A DNA stretch of 64,000 bases. Source: Prevotella melaninogenica. GTDB lineage: Bacteria; Bacteroidota; Bacteroidia; Bacteroidales; Bacteroidaceae. Positions 15,654 to 23,702 of this stretch are shown here, in pieces (positions within the stretch are counted from its first letter, which is position 1; every line of letters starts with the position of its first letter). Where the stretch lies: NCBI RefSeq assembly GCF_003609775.1, contig NZ_AP018049.1, positions 806,001 through 870,000 of the forward strand, given 5' to 3'. The translations under genes and the position numbers were made by a program. The notes below the pieces were generated by a model that saw only the letters and a list, made by a program, of their open reading frames with translations, searched no databases and was not told the origin of the DNA.

Positions 15654-17069
15654 ATGGACGAAAAACAGATGGATTGTTCCAAGAAAACCCTTCGTAGAAA
15701 ACTCGATTTGCTCCTTCGTACAGGGCAAATTCTTATGGAAAGTTCTGCTGATACGAGTCGTGTGAAGCGAAATATGGAGCGTACAGCAGCTTATTTGGGA
15801 CTTCCCAAAGAGAATCTGCACATGAACATTGATTATTATATGTTGCAGGTGAATGTTAGTGACGAATATCATAGTTTTTCTAAGATGCAGCGTTGTGATA
15901 AGCATGTAATTAATATGCTTGCTATTCAGGAAGTTTCAAAACTCTCATGGCGTGCTATTCAAAAGGACTATTCGTTAGACAAGTATGAAGAGGAACTTGA
16001 GAAGATTGCCAATGGTAAACACTATTACAAGGATTGGATGATTGCTATTGGTGCAGGACTTGCTTGTGGTGGATTCTGTATTCAGTTCGGTTGTGATTGG
16101 ACAGCTTTCTTCTATGCTTCTATTGCCGCTATATTGGGTAATCGCCTTCGTATGTTTTTGAATCATTCTGGTTCTAATCTTTATGCTAACTTTGCTGTTG
16201 CTGCTTTTGTTAGTACAATTCTTGCATGGTTGTCGTCTTTTCTCTCTACACCTACCGTTCAAGCAGCACTACCAGAGTTCCTTCGTCCAATTCTGTTTAC
16301 AGAAACTCCTTGGCATCCACTCTTAGCTTGTGCCCTTTATATTGTTCCAGGAGTGCCGTTGATAAATGCTGTTAATGACTTGTTAGACAATCATATAAAC
16401 ACGGGATTAGTCCGTGCAATGAACACGCTTCTTATTGTTATTGCAATGTCATTTGGTATTATGTTGGCAATTAAATGTGGTAGCTTTGATGGTTTTGCAA
16501 AAGACCTCCCTACTATTCCTCATCATTCTTTCTATGTCTATGCTATTGCAGCTGCAATATCTGCGATGGGTTTTGCAACGATTTATAATATTCCATATCG
16601 TTTGATGCCTTGGATTGCCTTAGGAGGTGTTATCTGTGTTTGTACGCGAAACTTTATATTCCTCGACCCTTCATCAGGCAATATAGGACTTGGTTTGGGA
16701 ATTGTAGTTGGTTCACTTTGTGGTTCAGCATTGATATCTATTATTAATATTAAGGCAGTTCACCTCCTTCATACACCACATCAGTGTATTACAATTCCAG
16801 CTGTTATCCCTATCGTTCCAGGTGTATTAATGTATCGTGCACTTTATGGTTTTATGGGAATGCAGGGCGTTGTTGGAGAGGTAACTCATGCTATGTCATT
16901 TGCAATTAATGGTTCTTTAGTATTGTTTTGTATTGCTTTGGGTGTAGCTATTCCTAATATCTTTGCAAGAAAGTGGATCGCACCACATCGTAAAGCAAAG
17001 TTACAACGTATGATTGATGAGCGTCGTCAGCGTGGTGAGTTTGTTGATTTGCATCAGTATAATGTATAA
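15654..17069 (+). CDS. Threonine/serine exporter family protein (ThrE-like)
   Basis: 471 aa, started at the ATG at 15654 (MDEKQMDCSKK). The N-terminal soluble half (about 1-130) has the family's LLLRTGQILMESSADTSRVK block, followed by about ten transmembrane helices in two sets of five (for example ALYIVPGVPLINAVNDLLD and ITIPAVIPIVPGVLMYRAL). The paired P-G motifs mark the ThrE N and C domains fused in one chain. Likely exports threonine and serine with a proton gradient; the substrate is family inference. Single-gene transcript with its own promoter and terminator. Confidence 0.85.
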   Translation: MDEKQMDCSKKTLRRKLDLLLRTGQILMESSADTSRVKRNMERTAAYLGLPKENLHMNIDYYMLQVNVSDEYHSFSKMQRCDKHVINMLAIQEVSKLSWRAIQKDYSLDKYEEELEKIANGKHYYKDWMIAIGAGLACGGFCIQFGCDWTAFFYASIAAILGNRLRMFLNHSGSNLYANFAVAAFVSTILAWLSSFLSTPTVQAALPEFLRPILFTETPWHPLLACALYIVPGVPLINAVNDLLDNHINTGLVRAMNTLLIVIAMSFGIMLAIKCGSFDGFAKDLPTIPHHSFYVYAIAAAISAMGFATIYNIPYRLMPWIALGGVICVCTRNFIFLDPSSGNIGLGLGIVVGSLCGSALISIINIKAVHLLHTPHQCITIPAVIPIVPGVLMYRALYGFMGMQGVVGEVTHAMSFAINGSLVLFCIALGVAIPNIFARKWIAPHRKAKLQRMIDERRQRGEFVDLHQYNV

Positions 17070-17093
17070 ACTGCTATACTATAAATATTGTAT

Positions 17094-17129
17094 GAGGATG
17101 AAACTATTGTCGGTTTCATCCTCTTTTTT
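17094..17129 (+). terminator. Intrinsic terminator after the ThrE-like gene
   Basis: 11-bp perfect stem GAGGATGAAAC/GTTTCATCCTC with an 8-nt loop and six T. From here to the tRNA-Lys promoter (about 230 nt) I see no gene. Confidence 0.9.
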
Positions 17130-17360
17130 GCTTAAATTGTATAGTTTGATTAGACATTAAAGCCGTTTGAAATTACTTATCTGGCGAGAAAGATAATTAT
17201 AAATACATAAAAATAATCACATCCTCTTAGATTTATGTCATTTTGTAATTGTCATATTATCATATAGTTATAGTAACCTTGTAGCACGTTACTGTAAGAT
17301 AGTAGACGGATTTGTGACTAAAAAAAGAAAGAAAAGTTTGGTTAATTCGCAAAAAAGTAA

Positions 17361-17368
17361 TACCTTTG
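17361..17368 (+). promoter_or_regulatory. -7 box (TACCTTTG) for the tRNA-Lys pair
   Basis: TAnnTTTG match 20 nt upstream of the first tRNA-Lys, with the same TACCTTTGCACTCGC context as at the tRNA-Arg promoter. Confidence 0.7.
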
Positions 17369-17388
17369 CACTCGCAAAAACGAAATGA

Positions 17389-17461
17389 GCACCCTTAGCT
17401 CAGTTGGTAGAGCAACTGACTCTTAATCAGTGGGTCTAGGGTTCGAGTCCCTAAGGGTGTA
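17389..17461 (+). tRNA. tRNA-Lys (anticodon CTT), copy 1
   Basis: 73-nt cloverleaf. The acceptor GCACCCT pairs with AGGGTGT (terminal G-T), and the anticodon stem ACTGA/TCAGT encloses loop CTCTTAA. Discriminator A, no CCA. Confidence 0.95.
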
Positions 17462-17500
17462 CAAGAATTGATTTCTGACCCAGGTCTTTTCGTTTAGCAT

Positions 17501-17573
17501 GCACCCTTAGCTCAGTTGGTAGAGCAACTGACTCTTAATCAGTGGGTCTAGGGTTCGAGTCCCTAAGGGTGTA
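17501..17573 (+). tRNA. tRNA-Lys (anticodon CTT), copy 2
   Basis: Identical in sequence to the copy 39 nt upstream; a tandem duplication, surely one transcript. Confidence 0.95.
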
Positions 17574-17577
17574 CAAG

Positions 17578-17611
17578 AAGGATTTCCTGATAAAGGAAAT
17601 CCTTTTTTTAT
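17578..17611 (+). terminator. Intrinsic terminator after the tRNA-Lys pair
   Basis: Stem AAGGATTTCCT/AGGAAATCCTT with a short loop and seven T. Confidence 0.9.
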
Positions 17612-17655
17612 TTCTCTTTTTTCCTATATCTGCAGTATAATTCGATTATTTTGTG

Positions 17656-17663
17656 TAAGTTTG
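17656..17663 (+). promoter_or_regulatory. -7 box (TAAGTTTG) for the subtilase gene
   Basis: TAnnTTTG match 6 nt before the ATG at 17670, implying a nearly leaderless message. Confidence 0.5.
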
Positions 17664-17669
17664 CAGATT

Positions 17670-19094
17670 ATGAAACAAACTCATCTAAAAAGCTACATTA
17701 TATTTCTACTTCTGCTGGTCAGCACTACTTTATTAGCTTCTAATAAGGGTGGTGGACTGATTGTTTATCCTGGTGGGAAGTGCTATATGTTCCGTGTTAC
17801 TTTGAAAGACAAGAATGGGACACCTTATTCTTTGGATAAGCCAGAAAGATTCTTATCAAAAGCTTCTATTCTTCGACGTGAACGTCAGGGATTAAAGCTT
17901 GATTCGACAGACCTACCAGTATCACCTGATTATATTCAACAGATCAAAAAGAAGGGTGGTGAGGTTGTTGCTGTGAGCAAGTGGAATAACTCTGTTCTTG
18001 TTCGTGGTGACAATCGCCAATCATTAGAAGACTTAAAGGTCTTGTCTTTTGTGAAAGAAAGTAAGTTGGTTTTCACATCACCAGACTCTATTCGGCCATT
18101 GTCTCAGCGTGTTCGTTATAATTCTGAACTTCAATCTCTTGATTCAACTATTCAAGACTATTATAGTATGGGTAAGGGACAAATTGAGAGTTTGAATGGT
18201 AGAAAGTTACATAACCTTGGCTTTATGGGGCAAGGAATGACGATAGCTGTGTTAGATGCTGGTTTTATGAACGTTGATAAAATCCCTGCTTTTAAGAATC
18301 TTAATATTAAAGGTACGCGCAATTTTGTAGCAGGATATGATAATGACGTCTATAAAGAGATGGATCATGGTACTAAGACTTTGTCAACGATAGCGATGAA
18401 TCAGCCTACGGTATTTGTGGGTACTGCTCCAAAGGCAAGTTTTTGGTTGCTCAGAACGGAGGATTATTCGACAGAGAGTTCAGCTGAAGAAGACTTTTGG
18501 ATAGCAGCTGTAGAGTTTTCAGATTCTGTTGGTGTTGATGTGATCAGCTCGTCTTTGGGTTATCATGGTTTCGATGATAAATCCATGAATTATCGTTACT
18601 CCGATTTAAATGGTCGTACAGCACCAATCTCTCAAGCTGCATCTCGCCTTGCAAGTAAAGGAATTATACTTGTGAATAGTGCTGGTAATGACGGTATGGG
18701 TACTTGGAAGAAGATTAATGTCCCTGCTGATGCTCATGATATTCTTACTGTAGGTGCAGTCTCTTTGGATAAAGTTAATGCTCCCTTTTCATCAATAGGA
18801 CCTGCTGCAGATGGTCGTGTTAAGCCTGATGTAATGGCTTTTGGATGTCCAACAAATGTAGTATCGGGTAGGGGATATATCATACCTGATAATGGAACGT
18901 CGTTTGCTTGTCCACTCATTGCTGGTATGGTTGCTTGTCTTTGGCAGGCTTTTCCTAATAAGTCAGCCAAAGAGATATTAGAACTTGTACGTCAGTCGGG
19001 AAGTAATCGTCAATATCCTGACAACATAATGGGTTATGGAGTACCAGACTTTTGGTCAGCCTATGAGTCTGCAACTCGCAATATTCTGCAGTAA
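17670..19094 (+). CDS. Secreted subtilisin-like serine protease (S8 family)
   Basis: 474 aa from the ATG at 17670. Signal peptide with hydrophobic core YIIFLLLLVSTTLLAS, then a propeptide-like region (to about 165). The catalytic triad is visible: Asp in AVLDAGFMNVD (about 196), His in EMDHGTKT (about 232) and Ser in NGTSFACPLIAGM (about 410), with the oxyanion Asn in VNSAGNDGMG. The usual HG(T/S)H reads HGTK, which is common in Bacteroidota S8 proteins. It precedes xseA by 25 nt. The substrate is unknown; a role in protein degradation outside the cell is inferred. Confidence 0.92.
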   Translation: MKQTHLKSYIIFLLLLVSTTLLASNKGGGLIVYPGGKCYMFRVTLKDKNGTPYSLDKPERFLSKASILRRERQGLKLDSTDLPVSPDYIQQIKKKGGEVVAVSKWNNSVLVRGDNRQSLEDLKVLSFVKESKLVFTSPDSIRPLSQRVRYNSELQSLDSTIQDYYSMGKGQIESLNGRKLHNLGFMGQGMTIAVLDAGFMNVDKIPAFKNLNIKGTRNFVAGYDNDVYKEMDHGTKTLSTIAMNQPTVFVGTAPKASFWLLRTEDYSTESSAEEDFWIAAVEFSDSVGVDVISSSLGYHGFDDKSMNYRYSDLNGRTAPISQAASRLASKGIILVNSAGNDGMGTWKKINVPADAHDILTVGAVSLDKVNAPFSSIGPAADGRVKPDVMAFGCPTNVVSGRGYIIPDNGTSFACPLIAGMVACLWQAFPNKSAKEILELVRQSGSNRQYPDNIMGYGVPDFWSAYESATRNILQ

Positions 19095-19119
19095 TTCCTA
19101 CAATAAATATTTCTGAAAG

Positions 19120-20424
19120 ATGGTCAAAGCACTTTCGCTTTATGAGTTAAACAGTCTTGTGACAGATGTAATAGATACTACTTTGTCACGTTCTTATTGG
19201 GTAGAAGCAGAATTGTCCGAAGCTCGTGAGAATCGTGGACACTGTTATATGGAACTTATTGAGAAGAGCGAAGGAAGCAATGTACCTATAGCACGTGCCT
19301 CTGCAAAGTGTTGGAGTAATATTTGGATGGTTATTAAACCTGCTTTTGTTCGTATTACAGGTCAGGAAGTACGTGCAGGTATGAAAGTGATGTTGCAGGT
19401 TCATGCTCAGTTTCATCCTCAGTATGGCTTCTCTTGGATTGTTGATGATATCAATCCTGAGTACACGATGGGTGATATGATGCGTAAGCGGCAGGAGATA
19501 ATCCGCCAGTTGAAGGCTGAAGGAGTCTTTGAGTTACAAAAAGAACTTCGTCTTCCGATGTTTGCTCAGCGTATAGCTGTTATATCTTCTGAGACCGCTG
19601 CTGGTTATGGTGACTTCTGTAATCAGTTAGAAACTAATGATTATGGACTCTATTTTCACGTAGAATTGTTTCCTGCTATTATGCAGGGCGACTCTGTTGA
19701 ACAGAGTATAATAAACGCATTGAATCAAATCAATAGTCGTGAAGAAGATTTCGATTGTGTTGTTATCATTCGTGGTGGTGGTGCAACAGCCGACCTCAGT
19801 GGCTTCGATACTTTAAACCTTGCAGAGAATGTGGCAAACTTTCCATTACCAATTATAACAGGTATTGGACATGAACGGGATGAAAGCGTCTTAGATATGG
19901 TATCTTTTCAACGTGTGAAAACACCGACAGCAGCTGCAGTTTACCTCATAGACCATCTTGCATCAACGCTTATGAGAGTTGAAAACGCACAGGCAGCGAT
20001 AATTGAAGGTGTCAGGAGGGCATTAGAGGTTGAGAAAATGCGTATTCAGCATATTGGCTCACATATTCCAGTATTGTTTTCTGTGGTTCGTACAAAGCAG
20101 GAGGCTTCTCTTGACAGCTTAAGCCAGCGTCTTGTTATGAAAATGAAAGAGAGAATAAAGCAGGCAGACTTCCATTTAAGCACGTTACAAAATCGTATGT
20201 TACCTACACTGCAGAATCGCTTGTTTAGCGAGCAGCATCGACTTGATATACTTGCGCAACGGGCAAGATTACTTGACCCTTCTTTACTCTTAAAGCGGGG
20301 GTATAGTATTACATTATGTAATGGTAAGACGATTCGTAACGCTAAAGAGCTTAAGAAAGGTGATACGATTACAACACGATTTGAAAAAGGAGAGGTTGAA
20401 AGTAAGGTAGAACGTTTATCTTAA
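19120..20424 (+). CDS. xseA: Exodeoxyribonuclease VII large subunit
   Basis: 434 aa. With XseB it forms a nuclease that degrades single-stranded DNA from either end. The N-terminal OB-fold (tRNA_anti_2 type) spans about 1-100. The catalytic domain shows IAVISSETAAGYGDF, VVIIRGGGATADLSGFD (about 205) and PIITGIGHERDESVLD with KTPTAAA (about 270), which hold the proposed active-site residues. The C-terminal coiled coil and the LKRGYSIT segment are also present. xseB follows after 40 nt. Confidence 0.96.
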   Translation: MVKALSLYELNSLVTDVIDTTLSRSYWVEAELSEARENRGHCYMELIEKSEGSNVPIARASAKCWSNIWMVIKPAFVRITGQEVRAGMKVMLQVHAQFHPQYGFSWIVDDINPEYTMGDMMRKRQEIIRQLKAEGVFELQKELRLPMFAQRIAVISSETAAGYGDFCNQLETNDYGLYFHVELFPAIMQGDSVEQSIINALNQINSREEDFDCVVIIRGGGATADLSGFDTLNLAENVANFPLPIITGIGHERDESVLDMVSFQRVKTPTAAAVYLIDHLASTLMRVENAQAAIIEGVRRALEVEKMRIQHIGSHIPVLFSVVRTKQEASLDSLSQRLVMKMKERIKQADFHLSTLQNRMLPTLQNRLFSEQHRLDILAQRARLLDPSLLLKRGYSITLCNGKTIRNAKELKKGDTITTRFEKGEVESKVERLS

Positions 20425-20464
20425 AGAACATATTATCACATATAATATTAAAATAAATAGAGCA

Positions 20465-20653
20465 ATGAAAGATATTAAATACGAAGAAGCAGTTCGTCAA
20501 CTGGAAGCTATTGTTGATAAAATGGAACGAGGTGAACTCGATATCGATTCTATGGCAGGCCAATTAAAGCAGGCACAAGAGTTAGTAAAACTCTGTAAAC
20601 AGAAGCTGAAACGTACCGATGACGAGATTCAAAAGCTTTTAGATAAGCAATAA
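20465..20653 (+). CDS. xseB: Exodeoxyribonuclease VII small subunit
   Basis: 62 aa, two helices, matching the family in length and in the KYEEAVRQLEAIVDKMERGE and KLCKQKLKRTDDEIQKLLD blocks. Operon partner of xseA. Confidence 0.93.
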   Translation: MKDIKYEEAVRQLEAIVDKMERGELDIDSMAGQLKQAQELVKLCKQKLKRTDDEIQKLLDKQ

Positions 20654-20732
20654 AGTACAGGTTTCTCACTTAGAAAATAAGAAGTAAGTTTAATTAACTT
20701 GTCATTTGGTTGCATGGTAAGATAATTTTGTT

Positions 20733-20740
20733 TACTTTTG
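20733..20740 (+). promoter_or_regulatory. -7 box (TACTTTTG) for ilvE
   Basis: TAnnTTTG match 40 nt before the ilvE ATG. Confidence 0.55.
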
Positions 20741-20780
20741 TACATCATTGTCATGAATAATAACTTAACACGAAAATAAT

Positions 20781-21797
20781 ATGAAGAATATCGAATGGTC
20801 AACTTTGTCATTTGGCTATATGCCAACAGATTATAATGTTCGCTGTTACTATCGTAATGGTAAGTGGGGTGAGGTAGAAGTCTGTTCAGACGAATATCTT
20901 AAACTTCACATGGCAGCAACTTGTCTTCACTATGGTCAAGAGGCTTTTGAAGGTTTGAAAGCATATCGTTGCCCTGATGGTAAAGTACGTGTTTTTCGTG
21001 TAGAAGAAAATGCAGAACGAATGCAGAACACAAGCCGTGGTATTGTAATGCCAGAGGTGCCAACAGAATTATTTGTTGAGATGGTTAAGAAAGTAGTTCG
21101 TCTTAATCAGGAGTTTATCCCACCATACGAGAGCGGTGCTTCACTCTATATTCGTCCATTGCTGATTGGAACATCTGCTCAGGTGGGTGTACGTCCAGCA
21201 GAGGAATATTGCTTCTTAATCTTTGTTACCCCTGTTGGCCCTTACTTTAAGGGAGGCTTCTGTGCTAATCCTTATGTTATTGTTCGTGATGTTGATCGTG
21301 CAGCTCCATTAGGAACAGGTATGTATAAGGTGGGTGGTAACTACGCTGCATCGCTTAGAGCAAACCGTCGTGCACATGAGCAAGGTTATGCGTCAGAATT
21401 CTATTTGGATGCAAAGGAGAAGAAATATGTTGACGAGTGTGGTGCTGCCAACTTCTTTGGCATTAAGGATAATACTTATATCACTCCTAAGTCAAGCTCA
21501 ATCTTGCCTTCTATTACAAATAAGAGTTTGATGCAGATTGCAGAAGATCTCGGTATGAAGATAGAGCGTCGTCCTATTTCAGAAGATGAGTTGGATAGCT
21601 TTGAGGAAGCAGGTGCTTGTGGAACAGCAGCTGTTATTTCTCCAATATCACATCTTGATGATATGGATACAGGCAAGGTTTATAACTTTGGTGATAAGCC
21701 AGGACCATGGTCAACTAAACTTTATGAAACCCTCCGTGGCATTCAGTATGGTATTATAGAGGATAAGCATGGTTGGACAACTGTTGTAATTGAATAA
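20781..21797 (+). CDS. ilvE: Branched-chain amino acid aminotransferase
   Basis: 338 aa fold-type IV PLP enzyme catalysing the last step of valine, leucine and isoleucine synthesis and the first step of their breakdown. The PLP lysine is in GTGMYKVGGNYAAS (about residue 182). YGQEAFEGLKAYR, SLYIRPLLIGT and the substrate-loop region EAGACGTAAVISP are the group II BCAT signatures. Monocistronic, with its own promoter and a strong terminator. No leader-peptide attenuator is visible. Confidence 0.94.
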   Translation: MKNIEWSTLSFGYMPTDYNVRCYYRNGKWGEVEVCSDEYLKLHMAATCLHYGQEAFEGLKAYRCPDGKVRVFRVEENAERMQNTSRGIVMPEVPTELFVEMVKKVVRLNQEFIPPYESGASLYIRPLLIGTSAQVGVRPAEEYCFLIFVTPVGPYFKGGFCANPYVIVRDVDRAAPLGTGMYKVGGNYAASLRANRRAHEQGYASEFYLDAKEKKYVDECGAANFFGIKDNTYITPKSSSILPSITNKSLMQIAEDLGMKIERRPISEDELDSFEEAGACGTAAVISPISHLDDMDTGKVYNFGDKPGPWSTKLYETLRGIQYGIIEDKHGWTTVVIE

Positions 21798-21845
21798 TCT
21801 TTGATAGAACAAACATACGTTTACAAAGATACATTGATAATATTA

Positions 21846-21905
21846 AGATTTGCATCAAAGCTCAGGTTTGCCTTTAGCAACTGCTTTGATGCAAATCTTT
21901 TTTTA
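21846..21905 (+). terminator. Intrinsic terminator after ilvE
   Basis: A 16-bp perfect stem (21846-21861 with 21883-21898, AGATTTGCATCAAAGC) with a 21-nt loop and seven T. Confidence 0.9.
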
Positions 21906-22234
21906 TATACAAAAGCACGATGAGATACCTTTGTATTTCTGTTTATGTGTAAACCTCATTCTCAATAATATAAAATTACAGTTTTCTAAAGCAATATTTA
22001 GTAAGTTAATTAGTGCCCCGCACTATTGGTGTTTACCATCAACACGACATGTGTTAGGCACAAACACTTCGTTTGAAAGTAGATATAAGTTTGTTTTGTG
22101 AGGTGATTTTGATAGTTTGATGCTAATGTTATGTATCTAAGATAATCCTTTGTAAAACAGTATAATAATCCTTAATATTTGTTTGTAAAATCATATTTAT
22201 GAATAGATAATTTGGAAAAATAACAATAATATTG
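21906..22234. other. Intergenic DNA upstream of ferritin
   Basis: No gene seen. It holds a GCACTATTGGTGT stretch near 22020 that resembles the dispersed CACCAATGGTGC dyads, and AT-rich DNA leading into the ferritin promoter. No Fur-like dyad that I can support. Confidence 0.4.
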
Positions 22235-22242
22235 TAATTTTG
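22235..22242 (+). promoter_or_regulatory. -7 box (TAATTTTG) for ferritin
   Basis: TAnnTTTG match about 65 nt before the ATG. Confidence 0.55.
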
Positions 22243-22307
22243 CAGCTGAAATTATTATTAGTGACTAACGAAGTAAGTAATTAATTGCTAATTAAAAAGA
22301 ACAAGAA

Positions 22308-22793
22308 ATGAATATATCAAAGAAGATGCAGGATGCGTTTAATGCGCAGATCGTGGCAGAAATGTGGTCATCAAATCTCTATTTACAGATGTCATGCTGG
22401 TTCCGCAAGGAGGGCTGGAAAGGTTTTTCAAGCTGGATGTACAAGCAGGCGGAAGAGGAGAGACAGCATGCAATGGATATGGCACAGTTTGTTCTTCATC
22501 GTGGTGGTGAGGTTATTCTTACCAGTATCGATGCTGTTAAGACAAGCTGGACAGATGCTAAAGAAGTTTTTGTTGATACATTTGCACATGAGCAGAAGGT
22601 TACAGAACTTATCAATAAGTTGGCAGATGTTGCTGATGAGGAGAAGGACCGTGCATCACAGAACTTCATTGCTAAGTACATTGATGAGCAGGTAGAGGAA
22701 GAGAAGAATGTTAAGGACATTCTCGATTCATTCGCTCACTTGTCAAGTCACGCTATTGCTCACATCGATAGCAAACTCGAGCAGGCTCGTTAA
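22308..22793 (+). CDS. ftnA: Ferritin (non-haem)
   Basis: 161 aa four-helix-bundle iron store that oxidises Fe(II) and forms a 24-mer shell. Diiron-site residues are visible in the helix pairs: EMWSSNLYLQMSCWF (about 17), EEERQHAMDMAQF (about 49-60, E..H) and EQKVTELINKLADVADEEKD (about 95), with the C-terminal EEEKNVKDILD. The intact H-type centre argues for a true ferritin, not Dps or bacterioferritin (no haem methionine context). Confidence 0.95.
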   Translation: MNISKKMQDAFNAQIVAEMWSSNLYLQMSCWFRKEGWKGFSSWMYKQAEEERQHAMDMAQFVLHRGGEVILTSIDAVKTSWTDAKEVFVDTFAHEQKVTELINKLADVADEEKDRASQNFIAKYIDEQVEEEKNVKDILDSFAHLSSHAIAHIDSKLEQAR

Positions 22794-22810
22794 GAGTTTG
22801 AAAAGATATG

Positions 22811-22849
22811 AAAAAAGTGTCAAGGCAAGATGTCTTGACACTTTTTTTA
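22811..22849 (+). terminator. Intrinsic terminator after ferritin
   Basis: Stem AAAAAGTGTCAAG/CTTGACACTTTTT with a 9-nt loop and a T run. The A run on the other side could make it bidirectional. Confidence 0.9.
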
Positions 22850-22984
22850 TGCTCTTTCTTTAAAATGTAGTTTGTGCAGTGTAGGGGAGAATGTTTTATG
22901 TTTTGTAGGTTTTTTTACCCTTGAATAATGTGTTTAGGCTTAATACCATTTTAATTAAGCCTTACTTGGGCACTAAAAGATGCT

Positions 22985-23090
22985 CTTTTGGCATGTTAAT
23001 AACGCCCTTTTGAAGTCTAATTAAGCACCTTTTCTTGTAGTGACTTGTAACTATTTGAATTTCTATTAGTTACAAACATATACTAAAATG
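22985..23090. repeat. Dispersed intergenic repeat, copy A
   Basis: The stretch containing TAACGCCCTTTTGAAGT and AATTAAGCACCTTTT recurs, nearly identical over about 35 nt, at 51358-51393. The two copies are 28 kb apart and share further weaker similarity (TTTTGGC before, TAGTTAC/TAGTAAC after). It lies in the 390-nt gene-free gap after ferritin; nothing else is supported there. Confidence 0.7.
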
Positions 23091-23183
23091 CCATTTTAGA
23101 CTTATTGTTAGATAATTTTGTTAATTGACAATGTAAATAATTTTCAGGATTATGTCGGTCTTGTTTTTATTTGAGTAATAAGC

Positions 23184-23699
23184 TTATTGCTTACTTTTTA
23201 TCATGTCTTTATTCAGATGAGTGACAAAAATCTGCTGTCCACCTTTACTAAATACGACTTTATACATACCACCCGCTTTATCTTTTCGCTCATAAGTATA
23301 AGCAAACTTATTAATATCCCAACAAGTATCACGTTGTGCAGCAAGCTCAATACTCTGGTAGAACTCCTTGCTGGGAATAGTGTCAAGAAGAAGTGTTGCT
23401 GAATAGTTACCGCTTGCAACCGATTCTTCATCAGCTGCTAAACTAACAGAATCGGGTATGAAAGGGGTTGCTTTTGCTGTTTTATATTTTGGAAAACGAA
23501 TAGAAGTAATACTATGTAAATCAACATTTAGTTTACCGTTTTCAACATGTGGAGTAAACTCTTTTGCTGCGACGGTATCTCCATTGTTACTATCTTCAAT
23601 AGTTTTGCTTTGATGGCAAGATGCAATAGCTATGATAATGAAAACAATACCAAAAACGATAGATGCTATAATTTTTGAAAGACTTTTATTCTTTTCCAT
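23184..23699 (-). CDS. Lipoprotein of unknown function (DUF4738-like)
   Basis: 171 aa. Lipoprotein signal with hydrophobic IIASIVFGIVFIIIAIAS and lipobox cysteine at about residue 28. The rest is a beta-rich soluble domain (YSATLLLDTIPSKEFYQSIE, MYKVVFSKGGQQIFVTHLNK). I think it belongs to the small Bacteroidota DUF4738 group but cannot confirm this. It starts 4 nt after the helicase stop, so the two are co-transcribed, without an obvious functional link. Confidence 0.65.
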   Translation of the reverse strand: MEKNKSLSKIIASIVFGIVFIIIAIASCHQSKTIEDSNNGDTVAAKEFTPHVENGKLNVDLHSITSIRFPKYKTAKATPFIPDSVSLAADEESVASGNYSATLLLDTIPSKEFYQSIELAAQRDTCWDINKFAYTYERKDKAGGMYKVVFSKGGQQIFVTHLNKDMIKSKQ

Positions 23700-23702
23700 T
23701 GT